Below are positions 25,985 to 34,946 of a DNA stretch of 64,000 nucleotides, in pieces. The notes beneath the pieces are model-generated. The model searched no databases. It had not been told where the DNA came from and was given only the letters and a program-made list of their open reading frames with translations. The stretch lies in the NCBI GenBank assembly GCA_930972465.1, contig CAKNHF010000007.1, positions 1 to 64,000 of the forward strand, in the 5' to 3' direction. The stretch comes from an uncultured Lachnospiraceae bacterium (lineage in GTDB: Bacteria > Bacillota > Clostridia > Lachnospirales > Lachnospiraceae). Position numbers and translations under genes: made by a program. The first letter of the stretch is position 1, and every line of letters starts with the position of its first letter.

Positions 25985-27182
25985 TTTTTCCTTACCGGAT
26001 ATAAGAGAAGAGGACATACAGGAAGTGGTAGAGACGCTTCGAAGCGGCTGGATCACGACCGGACCGAGGACCAAACAGTTCGAAAAAGAGATCGCACGGA
26101 TGTGCGGAACGGAATATGCCGTATGCCTGGCATCGGCGACAGCCAGCATGGAGATGACTCTGCGGATTATGGGAATCGGACCGGGGGATGAGGTCATTAC
26201 TACCGCATATACCTATACCGCATCCTGCAGTGTGATCTGCCATGTGGGGGCTACCCCGGTTCTTGTGGACACGCTGCCGGGAAGTTTTGAGATGGATCCG
26301 GCGCAGGTAGAGCGGGCGGTGACGGAGAAGACGAAGGCGATTATCTGCGTGGATCTGGCGGGAATCGTCTACTCACGATATGACGAGATATACAGGATCG
26401 CGGAAGAGAAGAGACCGATGTTCCGACCGTCGAATGAGAGGCAGGAAGCGCTGGGCCGTATTCTTGTCATGGCTGACGGGGCACATGCTTTCGGCGCGTC
26501 CAGAGACGGAAAAATGTCCGGACAGATCGCGGATTTTACCTGTTTTTCCTTCCATGCGGTCAAGAATCTAACGACAGCGGAAGGCGGCGCGGCTACCTGG
26601 TCCGATACAGTGAGGAAAGCAGGAATTGACGGAAAAAGATTATACAGAGAATACATGCTTCTTTCGCTTCACGGCCAGTCCAAAGACGCGCTGGCGAAGA
26701 CAAGAGCGGGAGCGTGGGAGTATGATATCGTGGCGCCCTTCTACAAGTGCAATATGACAGATATTCAGGCGGCTCTGGGGCTGTCCCAGCTGCGGCGGTA
26801 TGAAAGTATTTTTGACAGACGGCGGGAGATGATCCGCAGATACGATGAGGCATGGCCGGAGGAGAAGGTTCAGGTGCTGAGCCACTACGGCGATACCTGG
26901 AGGTCCAGCGGTCACCTTTATCTGACCCGACTGAACGGAAAGAACAGGGAAGAATGCAGCCGGATCATAGATGAGATGGCGGAACATGACGTTGCGGCAA
27001 ATGTGCATTATAAACCGCTCCCTATGATGACGGCATACAGGAATCTGGGATTCGATATTGCAGATTATCCCAATGCATATGCCCAGTACGAAAATGAGAT
27101 CACCCTGCCTCTGCATACCTGTATGACAGATGATCAGCAGGAATATGTCATTGAAGTATTCCGCAGGTTCGCGGGGCTGTGA
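25974..27182 (+). CDS. DegT/DnrJ/EryC1/StrS-family sugar aminotransferase
   Basis: A 402-residue pyridoxal-phosphate enzyme expected to aminate the 4-keto sugar made by the preceding dehydratase. Family features are RSGWITTGPRTKQFEKEIA at the start, the substrate/cofactor region CLASATASMEMTLRI, DGAHAFGAS, and the PLP lysine in FHAVKNLTTAEGG. There is an insertion of about 25 residues before DGAHAFG (YRIAEEKRPMFRPSNERQEA), which is seen in some sugar aminotransferases. It resembles PglE/WbpE/VioA-type enzymes. The exact sugar cannot be fixed from sequence alone. Confidence 0.9.
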   Translation: MKVDFSLPDIREEDIQEVVETLRSGWITTGPRTKQFEKEIARMCGTEYAVCLASATASMEMTLRIMGIGPGDEVITTAYTYTASCSVICHVGATPVLVDTLPGSFEMDPAQVERAVTEKTKAIICVDLAGIVYSRYDEIYRIAEEKRPMFRPSNERQEALGRILVMADGAHAFGASRDGKMSGQIADFTCFSFHAVKNLTTAEGGAATWSDTVRKAGIDGKRLYREYMLLSLHGQSKDALAKTRAGAWEYDIVAPFYKCNMTDIQAALGLSQLRRYESIFDRRREMIRRYDEAWPEEKVQVLSHYGDTWRSSGHLYLTRLNGKNREECSRIIDEMAEHDVAANVHYKPLPMMTAYRNLGFDIADYPNAYAQYENEITLPLHTCMTDDQQEYVIEVFRRFAGL

Positions 27183-27208
27183 CAGAGACGCGGGGGCATG
27201 AGAGAAGA

Positions 27209-28279
27209 ATGAAAAGACCTTTTTTTACCGTTGTCATGCCGGCATACGGAGTGGAAAAATACCTGTCAGAGGCAGTGCGCAGCATACGGGAGCAGACATT
27301 TCCGGACTGGGAGCTGATCATCGTGGATGACGGGTCTCCGGACAGGACAGGAAATATGGCGGATGAGCTGGCCGGTACAGACGAACGTATACGGGCAGTG
27401 CATCATACGGAAAACAGAGGACTCAGCGAAGCAAGAAATACCGGGATCGATGCGGCCGAAGGACGCTATATCTGGTTTATGGATCCGGATGACCGCGTCG
27501 ATCCCGATCTGCTTGAGCAGGTCCTGGCTGCATTGGAGGAGAATCCTGCGCAGCTTACCGTGTTCGGACATACTGAGGAATATTATGATGCCGGCGGACA
27601 GTTGAATTACACCCATACGATCTGTCCGGAGCGCAGGCGGTTTGCCTCCGCAGAGGAGATGCGGCCGTATGTGATCCGGCTGGAGCAGGAGACGCTCTAC
27701 GGATATGCATGGAATAAAGTATACAGTCTGCAGTGGATCAGGGAAAAAGGACTGCGTTTTGAGACAGTGCGCCTGATCGAGGATATTGTGTTTAACATAC
27801 AGTACTGTATGGACATCGAAAGCATGAATCTTCTGGATATTGCGCCCTACCATTATGCAAAGAGAATGGAAGGCAGCCTGACGACGAAATTCGTTCCTGA
27901 TTATTATGAGCTCCATGAGAGAAGGATCAGGATGCTCTACGAGCAGCAGCAGACCTGGCATACAGATACAGAAGAAACCTGTTCCGTGCTGGGCAGTCTG
28001 TACGGACGGTATATTCTGTCCGCTCTTGAGAGAAACTGTGATAAAAGGGCCGGCATGCGTCACAGAGACCGGAGGGACTTCTGCAGAGAGGTCTTTTCGT
28101 CCGGGCTGTTCGGGGCGCTTATCCCGAAAGCACAGGCCAGGGACAGCCGCGTTCTTAAAGCGGCGCTGATTCCCATGAAGGGCAGGAATATTACGCTCAG
28201 TCTGGCTATGGGGCGGATGGTCCATCTGATCCGCTCGGGGATGCCGATGCTCTATTCGAAAATAAAATCAGAACGTTGA
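27209..28279 (+). CDS. Glycosyltransferase family 2
   Basis: A 356-residue GT-A fold transferase, expected to add one sugar to the lipid-linked repeat unit on the cytoplasmic side. It has the GT2 start FFTVVMPAYGVEKYL, the nucleotide-binding ELIIVDDGSPDRTGN, NRGLSEARNTGIDAAEG and the DxD equivalent FMDPDDRVD. The start at 27209 matches where GT2 proteins begin. A GTG at 27179 overlaps the upstream stop by 4 bases (GTGA) and remains a possible start by translational coupling. Acceptor and donor are unknown. Confidence 0.85.
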   Translation: MKRPFFTVVMPAYGVEKYLSEAVRSIREQTFPDWELIIVDDGSPDRTGNMADELAGTDERIRAVHHTENRGLSEARNTGIDAAEGRYIWFMDPDDRVDPDLLEQVLAALEENPAQLTVFGHTEEYYDAGGQLNYTHTICPERRRFASAEEMRPYVIRLEQETLYGYAWNKVYSLQWIREKGLRFETVRLIEDIVFNIQYCMDIESMNLLDIAPYHYAKRMEGSLTTKFVPDYYELHERRIRMLYEQQQTWHTDTEETCSVLGSLYGRYILSALERNCDKRAGMRHRDRRDFCREVFSSGLFGALIPKAQARDSRVLKAALIPMKGRNITLSLAMGRMVHLIRSGMPMLYSKIKSER

Positions 28280-28318
28280 CGGGGAACATCCCTGTCACGC
28301 GGAAACAGGGGGAAAAAC

Positions 28319-29020
28319 ATGCGGTTGATCAAATGGAACAGGCTTCCGGAAGATATGCGGAACGAAGGCGTCAGACCGTATTATGAATTGCTTGAGAAAC
28401 GAAGGGGCAGCCTGATGCTGAAGCGACTGCTGGACCTTCTTATGGCGGGGATCCTGACGGTGGTCCTCTCGCCGGTCATGCTGATCCTGGCTGTGTGCAT
28501 ACGGATCGACAGCAGAGGCCCGGTATTCTTCCGCCAGAAACGGATCACTCAGTATGGAAGAGAGTACCGGATCTTCAAGTTCCGGACCATGATCGCAGAT
28601 GCGGATAAAAAAGGACCGGCAGTTACAAGAAGCGGGGACAGCCGTATCACCAGGATGGGGAAACTTCTGAGAAAATGCAGGCTGGATGAGCTGCCGCAGC
28701 TGTTTAACGTGCTGACGGGAGATATGACGTTTGTCGGCACACGGCCTGAGGTGAAGAAATATGTGGATGCCTATACGGATGAGATGAGGGCAACGCTCCT
28801 CCTTCCGGCCGGGATCACATCCCGGACAAGCATTGCCTATAAAGATGAAGACGAGGTCATGGAAAAGTACCTGACAGAAACCGGGAAGAGCGTGGACGAG
28901 ATCTATGTGTCTTATGTTCTTCCGGAGAAGATGAAATACAATCTGGAATACCTGAAAGAGTTCAGTGTGTCCGGTGATATCAGAGTTATGATCGATACGG
29001 CGTTCGCCGTGATACGGTAA
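28319..29020 (+). CDS. Monotopic phosphoglycosyl transferase (PglC/WcaJ-like sugar transferase)
   Basis: A 233-residue enzyme that loads the first sugar phosphate onto undecaprenyl phosphate. It has an N-terminal extension of about 30 residues, a single re-entrant membrane segment (LLDLLMAGILTVVLSPVMLI), FFRQKRITQYGREYRIFKFR, then the catalytic-region LRKCRLDELPQLFNVLTGDM and VGTRPEVKKY. It is the small PglC-type, without the five-helix N-terminal part of WbaP/WcaJ. Lying just after PglF- and PglE-like genes, it probably transfers a 4-amino-4,6-dideoxy-HexNAc-type sugar and so starts repeat-unit assembly. Confidence 0.9.
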   Translation: MRLIKWNRLPEDMRNEGVRPYYELLEKRRGSLMLKRLLDLLMAGILTVVLSPVMLILAVCIRIDSRGPVFFRQKRITQYGREYRIFKFRTMIADADKKGPAVTRSGDSRITRMGKLLRKCRLDELPQLFNVLTGDMTFVGTRPEVKKYVDAYTDEMRATLLLPAGITSRTSIAYKDEDEVMEKYLTETGKSVDEIYVSYVLPEKMKYNLEYLKEFSVSGDIRVMIDTAFAVIR

Positions 29021-29042
29021 GATTCTTGACAGGAGTAAGAAG

Positions 29043-30284
29043 ATGTACAAGATCGCAGTTATTACGATGGGAGTCCGCCTGAATGGCGAGAAGGGATACA
29101 CCCGGTTCCGGTATATATGTGAATTTCTTGCGGATGCGGGATATCAGGTGGATCTGATCACTACCACATTCCAGCACTGGGAGAAGGCTCAGAGGGATGT
29201 TGAGAAGATAAAAGCCGATTCCTACAGGTTCGGCATTAAATTCATATATGAACCGGGTTACCGGAAGAATGTAGATTTAAGAAGAATCCGCAGCCACCGC
29301 ATTGCGGCAAAGAATCTGACTGCACTTCTGGAAAGAGAGGGAGACTATGATCTGCTCTATGCAGAGATTCCGCCCAACGATGTGGCGCTTGCCGCGGCCG
29401 AGTTCGCACAGCGCAGGGGGATTCCTTTCGTTGCGGACGTAAACGATTTGTGGCCGGAAGCCATGCGTATGGTGCTGGATATTCCGGTATTCAGCGATAT
29501 TCTGTTCTATCCGCTGAAGAGAGATGCGGAGAAAGTATACCGTCTTGTCTCCGGCGTTATCGGCACTTCCGATGAATACAGAGACCGTCCTTTCCGGAAC
29601 CAGGACCGCCCGGTGCCGAGAGAGACGGTTTATGTGGGGAACGAGCTGAGCGTGTTTGACGCGGGGGCAGAAGAGAATATGGGGAGCATACGGAAGGAAA
29701 GCGGAGAATTCTGGGTTACCTACGCGGGAACAATCGGCACGAGCTATGATATACGTACAATGATCCTGTCGGCGGAAGAACTGGCCGGGCGCGGGAGGAC
29801 GAATATAAAGTTCAAGATACTGGGTGACGGACCAATGAAAAAGGAACTGGAAGATCTTGCTGTTTCAAGAAACATTTCCAATGTTGAATTTCTGGGATAT
29901 GCCCCGTATGATAAGATGGCGGCATACCTGAAGGCCTCGGACATCCTGGTGAACTCCTTTGTCAGAAAAGCGCCGCAGAGCATTGTGACGAAGATCGGCG
30001 ACTATCTCGCGGCAGGGAGAGCGATGATCAATACCTGTATGAGTCCGGAGTTCCGGGCAAAGGTGGAAAACGACGGGTTCGGTGTCAATATCATTCCGGA
30101 AGATGCGGGGATCCTGGCAGATGCCGTGGAGAGCCTGTATCAGGATGAGGCGCTCAGGCTTGAAATGGGACGGAGAGCGAGGCGGATCGCCGAAGAGCAG
30201 TTTGACCGTCCTCAGTCCTACCGCAGGATCGAAAAGCTGATCCGCGGTCTTATTGAACAGAACCGCAGAGATAAAGGGGAGTAA
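29043..30284 (+). CDS. Glycosyltransferase family 4
   Basis: A 413-residue GT-B fold transferase. The N-terminal domain reads KIAVITMGVRLNGEKGYTRF and binds the acceptor; the C-terminal domain shows WVTYAGTIGTSYDIRTMI, FKILGDGPMKKELE and VEFLGYAPYDKMAAYLKASD. The normal E-x7-E region is atypical (SFVRKAPQSIVTKIGDYLAAG), as in the WbuB/WcaI-like group. It lies 22 bases after the initiating transferase and 6 bases before the polymerase gene, so it likely adds an early sugar in the repeat. Confidence 0.85.
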   Translation: MYKIAVITMGVRLNGEKGYTRFRYICEFLADAGYQVDLITTTFQHWEKAQRDVEKIKADSYRFGIKFIYEPGYRKNVDLRRIRSHRIAAKNLTALLEREGDYDLLYAEIPPNDVALAAAEFAQRRGIPFVADVNDLWPEAMRMVLDIPVFSDILFYPLKRDAEKVYRLVSGVIGTSDEYRDRPFRNQDRPVPRETVYVGNELSVFDAGAEENMGSIRKESGEFWVTYAGTIGTSYDIRTMILSAEELAGRGRTNIKFKILGDGPMKKELEDLAVSRNISNVEFLGYAPYDKMAAYLKASDILVNSFVRKAPQSIVTKIGDYLAAGRAMINTCMSPEFRAKVENDGFGVNIIPEDAGILADAVESLYQDEALRLEMGRRARRIAEEQFDRPQSYRRIEKLIRGLIEQNRRDKGE

Positions 30285-30290
30285 TCTGTA

Positions 30291-31802
30291 ATGGAATGGA
30301 TAAAAAAGAACTATGAAGAAACAGCAGAACTTGTGTTTAAGATCTGCTATTTCTTCCTTACAATGGCAACATTTATCTCATATCTTTATGTGTCCGGATT
30401 CCAGCCGCTTATGGTGAAAGCGACAATTCTGCTGGGGGCGGCGCTGCTTCTGATACGCGCAGTTCACATCAGAAAGTATGCAAAAATGCCATGCGCGATA
30501 CTGATGGTACTGTTCTGCGCAAGTTTTCTGCTCACAACAGTGATGAACAGGGAGTATGGAATTACGGAAAACGGCAAGTGGATAATCTGGACCGGGATAC
30601 AGTTTTTTGCGCTCTATGTCTGCGATCCGGAGAGAGACAGAAAAAGGTATATCAGAGAGTTCAGGATCCTTTCACATATTATAATACTGTGCAGCATGGC
30701 AGCGGCTTCGGCCAGTCTGGTCATGCTTTTTCGGGTTTATTCCAGCTTTATCACATCGGCGGACGGGGAGTTTATCGTGACAGGATATACCTGGGGCAGA
30801 CTGTGGGGAGTATATACTGACCCGAATTACGGCGCCGTGTTCGGTGTGATTGCAATCACGCTTTCCCTTCTTTTCCTGCTCAGAAAAAGGGGATCGGTTC
30901 GGATACTGTATGGGATCGGCATTCTTCTGAATTTTCTGTATATTGTCTATTCGGATTCCAGAACAGGCGAGATTACTCTGCTGGTCAGTGCAGGCCTGTT
31001 CCTCATCCTGTATCTGAGAAGAAGGGTGAGCACCAGAAAGAGGGCGGCCAGATTCGGTATGGCAGCAGGCGGGATCATATGCGCCGCGATTCTGATGTTC
31101 GGGGGAATACAGATCCTGAAATCCGGGTATGGAAACTATTATTCTTCCGTAATGACGGAGCGGGCCCAGCAGCAGGCACAGAAAGACCAGAAGAGTCAGA
31201 CAGCGCAGAAGGATCAGAAAGATCAGGCACAGCAAAGTCAGCAGAGTCAGACGCAGAAGAATCAGAATACGCAGGGCGGCACGGAAGAGGCGGTAAACAA
31301 TACGGACACAACGGGCAATACCGCGGCGCGGCAGCAGGATATCGCACAGGACATCTCCAACGGAAGATTCGATCTGTGGAAGAGCGCTGTTGAAGTGTGG
31401 GAGACAAGTCCTGTATGGGGAGCCGGATATTCCACTTTCGTTCCATACGCCAGAGATCATGTGCCGGATACATACGCAGTCAACAATGACCAGGGAGATT
31501 ATACCAGCATGCACAACACCTTCTTTAATACGCTGGCGTTCCAGGGACTGCTGGGGGCTGTGCTCTTTGTTCTTATCGGACTGAGGATTCTTACATACAT
31601 ACTGCTGCCTGTATTGAAGGCAGGAGAAGAAGAGGCGGATGAGCTGTCAGCCATGTTGGCGTGCGTATGCGCTGTGGCGGTAAGCATGATGTTCCTTCTT
31701 GAGGGAGTGTACACGAATTCTCCGGGCAGCTTCGTACTCTGGGTTTTCACAGGATATATGGTACAGTATGCATATCAGAATCGCAGAGAGGAAACAAAAT
31801 GA
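30291..31802 (+). CDS. Wzy/O-antigen-ligase-family membrane protein with Q/K-rich loop
   Basis: A 503-residue protein with about ten to twelve hydrophobic segments, the probable polymerase that joins lipid-linked repeat units outside the cell. It has the Wzy_C-type region GRLWGVYTDPNYGAVFGVIA, the large loop NGRFDLWKSAVEVWETSPVWGAG, and SMHNTFFNTLAFQGLLGAVL. Just before that loop (about residues 290-350) it carries a low-complexity stretch of Gln, Lys, Asp, Ser and Asn (for example QQAQKDQKSQTAQKDQKDQ), which is not typical of the family. Its last 4 bases overlap the next gene (ATGA). It is the only clear Wzy in the window. Confidence 0.85.
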   Translation: MEWIKKNYEETAELVFKICYFFLTMATFISYLYVSGFQPLMVKATILLGAALLLIRAVHIRKYAKMPCAILMVLFCASFLLTTVMNREYGITENGKWIIWTGIQFFALYVCDPERDRKRYIREFRILSHIIILCSMAAASASLVMLFRVYSSFITSADGEFIVTGYTWGRLWGVYTDPNYGAVFGVIAITLSLLFLLRKRGSVRILYGIGILLNFLYIVYSDSRTGEITLLVSAGLFLILYLRRRVSTRKRAARFGMAAGGIICAAILMFGGIQILKSGYGNYYSSVMTERAQQQAQKDQKSQTAQKDQKDQAQQSQQSQTQKNQNTQGGTEEAVNNTDTTGNTAARQQDIAQDISNGRFDLWKSAVEVWETSPVWGAGYSTFVPYARDHVPDTYAVNNDQGDYTSMHNTFFNTLAFQGLLGAVLFVLIGLRILTYILLPVLKAGEEEADELSAMLACVCAVAVSMMFLLEGVYTNSPGSFVLWVFTGYMVQYAYQNRREETK

Positions 31803-32896
31803 AACGGATGCTGGCAGGATTTATAATGGACGGAAGATCCGGCGGGATTGACCGGTATCTTCTGAATTTTATCGAGACTGTATGTGACGGGGATGTTCAG
31901 ATTGACCTGCTTACAAACGAGATCGATGCAGAGCTTAAAGAGGAACTGAGGAAATACCATGCGGGACTTTATGCCATTCCGAATCTGAAGCATCCTGCCG
32001 CCCAGTACAGAAGGGTGAGGGAGATTATACGGAAAGGAAAGTATGACGCGGTTTACCTGAATATATCTACGGCCATTGACTGTATTGCGGCCATTGCGGC
32101 AAAGCATGAAGGTGTGCCCCGGAGGATGATCCACAGTCATTCCAGCGGAAATGACTGTGAAAGTGCGCTAAAGAGGAAGACATTTGATTTTATCCACCGG
32201 GTATGCAGAACATTTCTTCACCGGTACGGGACAGAGTACTACGGCTGTTCCGTCCGGGCCGGGGAGTGGATGTTCCCTTCTGAGATCGTACATTCGAACC
32301 GGTTCAAAGTGATTTACAATGCAGTGGATCGGAAGCAGTACGAATATAATGAACAGATCAGAAAAGAGATGAGAGAACAGCTTGAGGTGGCAGACCGCTT
32401 TGTCATCGGACACGCGGGCAACTTCTGCTATCAGAAGAATCATTTCTTTCTTATCGATGTATTCGCAGAGGTTGTAAAGAAATCGCCGGATGCCGTCCTT
32501 GTACTGGCGGGCGACGGCGTGAGATTTGAAGCGGTAAAGCGAAGAGCCGCGGAGCTGGGACTGGGCCAGTCGGTGCGGTTCCTGGGGAGACGTTCCGATA
32601 CCGCAAGACTCTATCAGGCCATGGATGTGTTCGTCCTTCCGTCCAATTTCGAGGGCCTGCCTATTGCAGGGATTGAGGCTCAGTCCGCCGGACTGCCCTG
32701 TCTTATGAGCAGCCGGATCACGGAAGAATCCCGGATCACGGAAAACTGCCGGTTCTTTCCTCTTGAGGCGGGGGCGGAAGCGTGGGCCGACGAAGTCATC
32801 CACAGCCGTGGGGAGAGAAGGGCGGCAGTCTTTCTGGAAAATGCAGATAACTACGATCTGGCGAATCAGAGAAGACAGCTGAGAAGCCTGCTCTGA
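31799..32896 (+). CDS. Glycosyltransferase family 4 (EpsF/Cps-type)
   Basis: A 365-residue GT-B transferase. It has RMLAGFIMDGRSGGIDRYLL at the start, a His-rich acceptor region MIHSHSSGND, and the donor-binding domain GHAGNFCYQKNHFFLIDVF, LAGDGVRFEAVKRRA, FLGRRSDTARLYQAMDVFVL. The E-x7-E motif is SNFEGLPIAGIEAQSAGLP. This type resembles capsular GT4 enzymes that act on hexose donors. It overlaps the polymerase gene by 4 bases, showing tight coupling in the operon. Confidence 0.87.
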   Translation: MKRMLAGFIMDGRSGGIDRYLLNFIETVCDGDVQIDLLTNEIDAELKEELRKYHAGLYAIPNLKHPAAQYRRVREIIRKGKYDAVYLNISTAIDCIAAIAAKHEGVPRRMIHSHSSGNDCESALKRKTFDFIHRVCRTFLHRYGTEYYGCSVRAGEWMFPSEIVHSNRFKVIYNAVDRKQYEYNEQIRKEMREQLEVADRFVIGHAGNFCYQKNHFFLIDVFAEVVKKSPDAVLVLAGDGVRFEAVKRRAAELGLGQSVRFLGRRSDTARLYQAMDVFVLPSNFEGLPIAGIEAQSAGLPCLMSSRITEESRITENCRFFPLEAGAEAWADEVIHSRGERRAAVFLENADNYDLANQRRQLRSLL

Positions 32897-32924
32897 CAGA
32901 AGAAGACACACAAAAGGAGAAAAT

Positions 32925-33926
32925 ATGGAACTGGTCAGCATAATCGTACCAATCTATAAAGTAGAAAAATATCTGGACGTCTGCGTGCAGAGCATACGGT
33001 GTCAGACATACCCCTGTCTGGAGATCATCCTTGTGGACGACGGCTCTCCGGACAGCTGCCCTCAGCTGTGCGACCGCTACGCACGGGAGGACAGTCGGAT
33101 TACAGTGATCCACAAGAAAAACGGCGGACTGGGAGACGCCAGGAATGCCGGTGCAAAAAGAGCACAGGGGAAATATCTTCTGTTTGTGGACAGTGACGAC
33201 AGGATCAGGGAGGATCTGGTCAGCATTACAGTACAGACGGCAGAAGACAGCGGAGCAGATGTGGTGATATTCGACTATGCCGGGGAGGATACGGACAGAA
33301 GGCAGACAGATCTGTTTACCTTTGATCTTCCGGCAGGCAGGGCTTTTTCACCGGAAGAGGAACCGTCTGTCATAATGAAGACATGCTCTGCGGTGAACAA
33401 GCTCTTCCGCAGGGAGTTCTGGGAGAAGACGGCTTCCGCGTTTCCGGCAGGCAGGTATTATGAGGATCTGGCCGCGATCCCGAAAGCCCTTGCGCTGGCC
33501 GGGCGCATTATTTATCAGAAAGAAGTGCTGTACTACTATCTGAACCGCCAGGGATCGATCATGCACAGCAGTGATTTCTCCAGAAACTATGCGGATCGAA
33601 CGGCGGCCGTGGAAAGTGTGGAAGCATTCTTCCGTGAACACGGGCTGGCAGACCGTTACAGAGACGAGCTGGAATATCTGGTTTTTGAGAATGTCTTTTT
33701 CGTGCCGTCAAAGGAAATTGTGCTCAATGACCGGAGGAGCGCATATCTGGAGAAGTTCCGGAGCTACGCATACGGGAAATATCCCCGGCTGGATCAGAAC
33801 AGATATGTCCGGGAGATGTCAGGAAAAGACAGGATCCTGTGGATGCTTCTGAAAAGAAAATGGTACGGCGTTATGGTTCTTCTCTCCTATGCAAGGCGAG
33901 TGAAGGACAGGATCACCGGAAAGTGA
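32925..33926 (+). CDS. Glycosyltransferase family 2 (tandem paralogue A)
   Basis: A 333-residue GT2 transferase with a GT-A domain in the first 200 residues: MELVSIIVPIYKVEKYLDVC, IILVDDGSPDSCPQLCD, NGGLGDARNAGAKRAQGKYL and the DxD-type FVDSDDRI. A C-terminal basic helical region (YVREMSGKDRILWMLLKRKW) probably lies on the membrane. It is clearly related over its full length to the next gene (shared LEIILVDDGSPD, GKYLLFVDSDD, YRDELEYLVF-like and PSKEIVL-like segments), so the two arose by duplication. Confidence 0.87.
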   Translation: MELVSIIVPIYKVEKYLDVCVQSIRCQTYPCLEIILVDDGSPDSCPQLCDRYAREDSRITVIHKKNGGLGDARNAGAKRAQGKYLLFVDSDDRIREDLVSITVQTAEDSGADVVIFDYAGEDTDRRQTDLFTFDLPAGRAFSPEEEPSVIMKTCSAVNKLFRREFWEKTASAFPAGRYYEDLAAIPKALALAGRIIYQKEVLYYYLNRQGSIMHSSDFSRNYADRTAAVESVEAFFREHGLADRYRDELEYLVFENVFFVPSKEIVLNDRRSAYLEKFRSYAYGKYPRLDQNRYVREMSGKDRILWMLLKRKWYGVMVLLSYARRVKDRITGK

Positions 33927-33941
33927 CAGGAGGAGATGGCA

Positions 33942-34937
33942 ATGGACCTGGTCAGTGTGATTGTCCCTGTATATAAAGTAGAAGAATATCTGGAGAAATG
34001 CGTGGAGAGCATTCTCAATCAGACCTATTCCAATCTGGAGATCATCCTTGTGGACGACGGTTCACCGGACAGATGCCCCCGGATGTGCGACGGGCTGGCC
34101 CGGAAGGATTCAAGGATCCGGGTAATTCACAAGGCCAACGGAGGGCTGAGCGACGCGCGCAACGAGGGCGTGAGACATGCGTCGGGGAAATATCTCCTGT
34201 TTGTGGACAGCGATGACTATATCAGCAGAGAACTGGTAAGTAAGACCGTGAAAGCGGCCCGGGATCAGAAATGTGACATTGTGCTCTTCGACTATTACTG
34301 TGTGGAAGACGGGGTTCAGGAAATACGTTCGACAGATCTCCCTGCAGGAAAGGTCATGAACCTGGACACGGATAAGGAACTGCTGCTTGCTCCGCCTTCG
34401 GCATGGACCAAGCTGTTCGACAGAGAATTCTATATGAGCAGCGGCTGTACGTTCCCTGTGGGAAGATATTTCGAAGATCTGGCTGTCACTCCGCTGCTCT
34501 TCCTTGCCGCGGAAAGAATCGTATATGTGAAGGAGCCTCTGTATTATTACATGATCCGGGAAAATTCCATCATGACCGGAAAGAACTACCGGAAAAGCTG
34601 TGAGGACAAGCTGGCTGTGCTGGATCATATTCTCAGTAGCTACAGAGAGAAGGGAGTCTACGAAAAATACCGGGAGGAACTGGAATATCTTGTGTTCGCC
34701 AACGCTTATTTTGAACCGTCCAAAGAACTGGTGCTGGACCGGGGAGACAGAAAGTGGCTTGAAAGATACAGGGAGTACACATTCCGGCTGTACCCGGATT
34801 TTGTGAAGAACAGATACGTCCGCAGAATGGGGCGGAAAGACAGGCTGCACCTGTGGATCCTTAATACCCGCCAGTACTGGATGATGCGGCTTCTGTCAAA
34901 AGCGCGCCGTATGCGGGACAGGATAAAGGGAAGGTAG
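33942..34937 (+). CDS. Glycosyltransferase family 2 (tandem paralogue B)
   Basis: A 331-residue GT2 transferase, full-length paralogue of the preceding gene. Motifs are MDLVSVIVPVYKVEEYLEKC, LEIILVDDGSPDRCPRMCDG, NGGLSDARNEGVRHASGKYL and FVDSDDYIS, and the tail YVRRMGRKDRLHLWILNTRQ. The ATG at 33942 is spaced 7 bases from AGGAGGAG; the ATG at 33936 is too close to it. Differences in the middle of the protein (around residues 120-160) suggest different donors or acceptors for the two copies. Confidence 0.87.
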   Translation: MDLVSVIVPVYKVEEYLEKCVESILNQTYSNLEIILVDDGSPDRCPRMCDGLARKDSRIRVIHKANGGLSDARNEGVRHASGKYLLFVDSDDYISRELVSKTVKAARDQKCDIVLFDYYCVEDGVQEIRSTDLPAGKVMNLDTDKELLLAPPSAWTKLFDREFYMSSGCTFPVGRYFEDLAVTPLLFLAAERIVYVKEPLYYYMIRENSIMTGKNYRKSCEDKLAVLDHILSSYREKGVYEKYREELEYLVFANAYFEPSKELVLDRGDRKWLERYREYTFRLYPDFVKNRYVRRMGRKDRLHLWILNTRQYWMMRLLSKARRMRDRIKGR

Positions 34938-34946
34938 GACAGAAAT

